A DNA stretch of 64,000 nucleotides from MFD04716-140 sp963703125 (GTDB lineage: Bacteria > Bacteroidota > Bacteroidia > Flavobacteriales > Flavobacteriaceae): NCBI GenBank assembly GCA_963703125.1, contig OY969790.1, positions 1,550,001 through 1,614,000 on the forward strand. The letters are read 5' to 3'. Below are positions 61,769 to 64,000 of the stretch, in pieces; the stretch's first letter is position 1; the number at the start of each line of letters is the position of its first letter. Position numbers and translations under genes: made by a program. Below the pieces are notes generated by a model, which ran no database searches, was not told the DNA's origin, and worked only from the letters and a program-made list of their open reading frames with translations.

Positions 61769-63214
61769 TTACCCTACCGATCCTTCTAAACTGATTTCCA
61801 ATAATTTTTGTGCTTCAACTGCAAATTCCATGGGCAATTTGTTCAAGACTTCCTTACTAAAACCGTTTACAATCAAGGCGATTGCTTTCTCCGTAGGAAT
61901 GCCCCTTTGGTTGCAATAGAAAATTTGATCCTCCCCAATTTTACTGGTTGTGGCCTCGTGCTCTATTTGGGCCGTTTTATTTTTTGCCTCTATATATGGA
62001 AAAGTGTGCGCACCACATTCATTTCCCATTAAAAGCGAATCGCACTGCGAAAAATTACGGGCATTTTCAGCCCTACTGTTCACCTGCACCAATCCCCGGT
62101 AACTGTTTTGGGATTTTCCTGCCGAAATACCTTTTGAGATAATCGTACTTTTGGTATTTTTTCCGAGATGGATCATCTTGGTTCCGGTATCGGCCTGCTG
62201 GTAATTATTGGTCACTGCAATGGAATAAAATTCCCCAATTGAATTGTCACCTTTCAAGATACAGGAAGGATATTTCCAAGTTACGGCCGAACCTGTTTCG
62301 ACTTGGGTCCAAGAAATTTTGGCATTCTTTTCGCACAACCCGCGTTTGGTTACGAAGTTGTAAACTCCACCTTTTCCTTCCTTGTCTCCTGGGAACCAAT
62401 TTTGTACCGTTGAGTATTTTATTTCTGAATTATCAAGTGCAATGAGTTCAACCACAGCGGCGTGCAATTGATTCTCATCACGTGATGGTGCCGTGCAACC
62501 CTCCAAATAGCTAACATAACTGCCTTCATCGGCAATTACCAAGGTCCGTTCAAATTGTCCGGTTCCTGCCTGATTTATTCTAAAATATGTGGAAAGTTCC
62601 ATTGGACAACGAACGCCTTTTGGGATATAACAAAAACTGCCGTCGGAAAATACCGCTGAATTTAAAGCCGCATAGAAATTATCTTTTTGGGGGACAACGG
62701 ATCCCATATACTTTTTGACCAGTTCAGGATGTTCGCGGATTGCCTCTGAAATGGAACAAAATATAATGCCCTTTTCGGCCAAGGTCTTTTTAAAGGTAGT
62801 GGCCACAGAGACCGAATCCATAACAATATCAACTGCCACCCCGGCCAATTTCTTTTGCTCATCAAGCGAAATGCCCAGTTTTTTAAACGTATCCAACAAC
62901 TCTGGATCTACCTCATCCAAACTATCGTATTTGGGTTTGCTATTCGGGGCCGAATAATACGAGATTCCCTGAAAATCAGGTTTTTTATATCGTACGTTGG
63001 CCCATTCGGGCTCAACCATTTCCTTCCAATATTTAAAGGATTCCAATCGCCATAAAGTCATCCATTCCGGCTCCTCCTTCTTCTTGGAAATGGCAATTAC
63101 GATCTCCTCGTTCAATCCGTTGGGAAAAGTGTCCGATTGAATATCCGTATAAAAACCGTATTCGTATTCCTTGGTCTCTAACTCTTTCTTTAATTCCTCT
63201 TCTGTATACGCCAT
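61769..63214 (-). CDS. sufB: Fe-S cluster assembly scaffold subunit SufB
   Basis: About 481 residues from the ATG at 63212-63214 (MAYTEEELKKELETKEYEYG); a TTG six codons earlier is the alternative. Contains YYSAPNSKPKYDSLDEVDPE, VRCPMELSTYFRINQAGTGQ, LEGCTAPSRDENQLHAAVVE and EHEATTSKIGEDQIFYCNQR, all SufB signatures. Main scaffold of the SUF pathway. Confidence 0.96.
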   Translation of the reverse strand: MAYTEEELKKELETKEYEYGFYTDIQSDTFPNGLNEEIVIAISKKKEEPEWMTLWRLESFKYWKEMVEPEWANVRYKKPDFQGISYYSAPNSKPKYDSLDEVDPELLDTFKKLGISLDEQKKLAGVAVDIVMDSVSVATTFKKTLAEKGIIFCSISEAIREHPELVKKYMGSVVPQKDNFYAALNSAVFSDGSFCYIPKGVRCPMELSTYFRINQAGTGQFERTLVIADEGSYVSYLEGCTAPSRDENQLHAAVVELIALDNSEIKYSTVQNWFPGDKEGKGGVYNFVTKRGLCEKNAKISWTQVETGSAVTWKYPSCILKGDNSIGEFYSIAVTNNYQQADTGTKMIHLGKNTKSTIISKGISAGKSQNSYRGLVQVNSRAENARNFSQCDSLLMGNECGAHTFPYIEAKNKTAQIEHEATTSKIGEDQIFYCNQRGIPTEKAIALIVNGFSKEVLNKLPMEFAVEAQKLLEISLEGSVG

Positions 63215-63270
63215 TTTCTTTCTATTTGCCAATTCATCAATTGGGCATCTCTAATTTTAAAATCCTTCGA

Positions 63271-63600
63271 CTACAAAGAGAAGCTTTCTCCACAACCACA
63301 AGTACGCTGTGCATTGGGGTTGTTAAAAACGAATCCCTTTCCGTTGAGTCCGCCCGAATATTCCAAAACCGTCCCGACCAAGTATAAAAAGCTTTTCTTG
63401 TCGACCACTATTCGAACTGCATTGTCTTCAAATAGTTTATCGGATGCCTCAACCTTATTGTCGAATTTCAATTCATAGGACAATCCACTGCAACCGCCGC
63501 TTTTCACTCCTACCCGCACGTAATCTTTGGTGGCATCATAGCCTTCCTCGGTCATAAGACTGATGACGCGCTGCTTAGCCGTTTCTGAAACTTGTATCAT
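63271..63600 (-). CDS. sufA: A-type Fe-S carrier (SufA/HesB-IscA family)
   Basis: A 109-residue protein with three ligand cysteines at the expected places: Cys37 in KSGGCSGLSYEL and Cys101-Gly-Cys103 in AQRTCGCGESFSL. It carries nascent clusters to target proteins. It is the first gene of the leftward suf operon, with a promoter box just upstream. Confidence 0.93.
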   Translation of the reverse strand: MIQVSETAKQRVISLMTEEGYDATKDYVRVGVKSGGCSGLSYELKFDNKVEASDKLFEDNAVRIVVDKKSFLYLVGTVLEYSGGLNGKGFVFNNPNAQRTCGCGESFSL

Positions 63601-63626
63601 TATTTGTTATGATTCTAAATAGTTTA

Positions 63627-63634
63627 CAAATATA
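63627..63634 (-). promoter_or_regulatory. -7 promoter box (TATATTTG on the minus strand) of the suf operon
   Basis: The minus strand reads TATATTTG, matching TAnnTTTG, 26 bp before the sufA ATG. No clear -33 box and no IscR-like site were recognised. Confidence 0.4.
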
Positions 63635-63751
63635 CGTCATTAGTAGGGTTTTACCATAAAACCTAACATTATTATAACGTATCGAAGGATAGGGGTTTTC
63701 TATTAAAGGGATTTTAGGTTTGCCGACTTTCTCTTTTGATTTTGACAACCA

Positions 63752-63988
63752 TCATATCGGACGCACCTTTTCCTTGTAGATCCGGAAAATCGGAACTTGA
63801 TGTTTATCCGACCAAGAGTGCGCTTTTATCACTTCCCTCAACGGTATCAAAACCGAAATCGATACCCAGCCTTCAAAGGTTTCCTGCAATAAAATATTAC
63901 CAAATGCATTTGTCTTTAAGAGCCAAAGAGTATGACAGCCCTTGCCATTGCTCACCTCGTAGTCAATACGCCCAGAAACGTTGGCCAT
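63752..63988 (-). CDS. Short hypothetical protein near the window edge
   Basis: A 78-residue frame from an ATG at 63986-63988 (MANVSGRIDYEVSNGKGCHT, then FEGWVSISVLIPLREVIKAH). Composition is protein-like, but no family is recognised. The frame may extend beyond the window, so this could be the C-terminal part of a longer gene. It is separated from sufA by about 150 bp. Confidence 0.4.
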   Translation of the reverse strand: MANVSGRIDYEVSNGKGCHTLWLLKTNAFGNILLQETFEGWVSISVLIPLREVIKAHSWSDKHQVPIFRIYKEKVRPI

Positions 63989-64000
63989 TAAAACCCCACC

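Noticed and set aside
1..64000. tRNA, rRNA, tmRNA and CRISPR arrays
   Set aside because: No cloverleaf-like TTCGA...CCA ends, rRNA motifs or short evenly spaced repeats were seen by eye; the only spaced repeats are R1-R6, which separate genes rather than spacers.

Overview
The window is chromosomal DNA from a member of the Bacteroidota, most likely a marine Flavobacteriaceae (Maribacter/Zobellia-like; genus is an inference). The evidence is the gene families (DUF3078, DUF2480, the DUF59 protein in a suf operon, HemJ, a fused HemC-HemD, sortilin-like BNR proteins), the recurrent TAnnTTTG promoter box, and the AT-rich intergenic style. No rRNA, tRNA or CRISPR array was seen.

Layout. 1-8532: a HupE/UreJ-type membrane protein cut by the window edge, a TerB-DnaJ co-chaperone, bacilliredoxin, PlsC plus an HD phosphohydrolase, a radical SAM protein, a secreted unknown, an enoyl-CoA hydratase and an NtrY-like kinase. 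8632-21239: HemJ, two tandem ~1040-residue sortilin-like proteins, a four-gene sensor operon (lipoprotein, membrane protein, NarX-type kinase, LuxR regulator), a MATE exporter and ferrochelatase. 21444-27806: a very large TraB-domain protein, a DUF1460 amidase, a frameshifted ThuA lipoprotein gene and an AraC regulator. 28010-34595: a heme cluster hemA, hemCD, hemE, GNAT, hemF (frameshifted), hemB, which with hemJ and hemH covers most of the pathway from glutamyl-tRNA to heme. 34653-40391: serine hydrolase, CNNM/CBS protein, Ogt, DUF4153 protein and a 3'-5' exonuclease.

40466-about 52140 is an accessory island with all genes on the + strand, and its left part is the most unusual feature here. 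Six related repeats (R1-R6, about 170-470 bp) alternate with short gene cassettes. For three consecutive cassettes plus the beta-lactamase cassette and, more weakly, the first one, the sequence just after the upstream repeat (starting GTT) is the reverse complement of the sequence just before the downstream repeat (ending AAC). This is the boundary logic of integron gene cassettes and attC sites. No integrase is visible, so the region resembles a CALIN (cluster of attC sites lacking an integrase) with very long, atypical attC-like sites. Contents: a PH-like membrane protein (disrupted start), a four-gene redox module with its own MarR regulator and repeated operator, two toxin-antitoxin pairs of different families, a lipoprotein with an ExbD/TolR-like domain, a class A (PER/VEB-like subclass A2) beta-lactamase, and an AraC plus DUF1398 pair. 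The right part holds remnants and a second serine hydrolase.

52161-64000 returns to core genes: an exonuclease/endonuclease/phosphatase gene with an in-frame stop, hflX, then a long leftward Fe-S assembly operon sufA-sufB-[metallo-beta-lactamase-fold lipoprotein]-sufC-sufD-sufS-sufE-DUF59-DUF2480, followed by a DUF3078 outer-membrane protein gene.

Three core genes carry single lesions (thuA-like, hemF, EEP). The two frameshifts are both one-base insertions, so assembly error is a live alternative to genuine decay.
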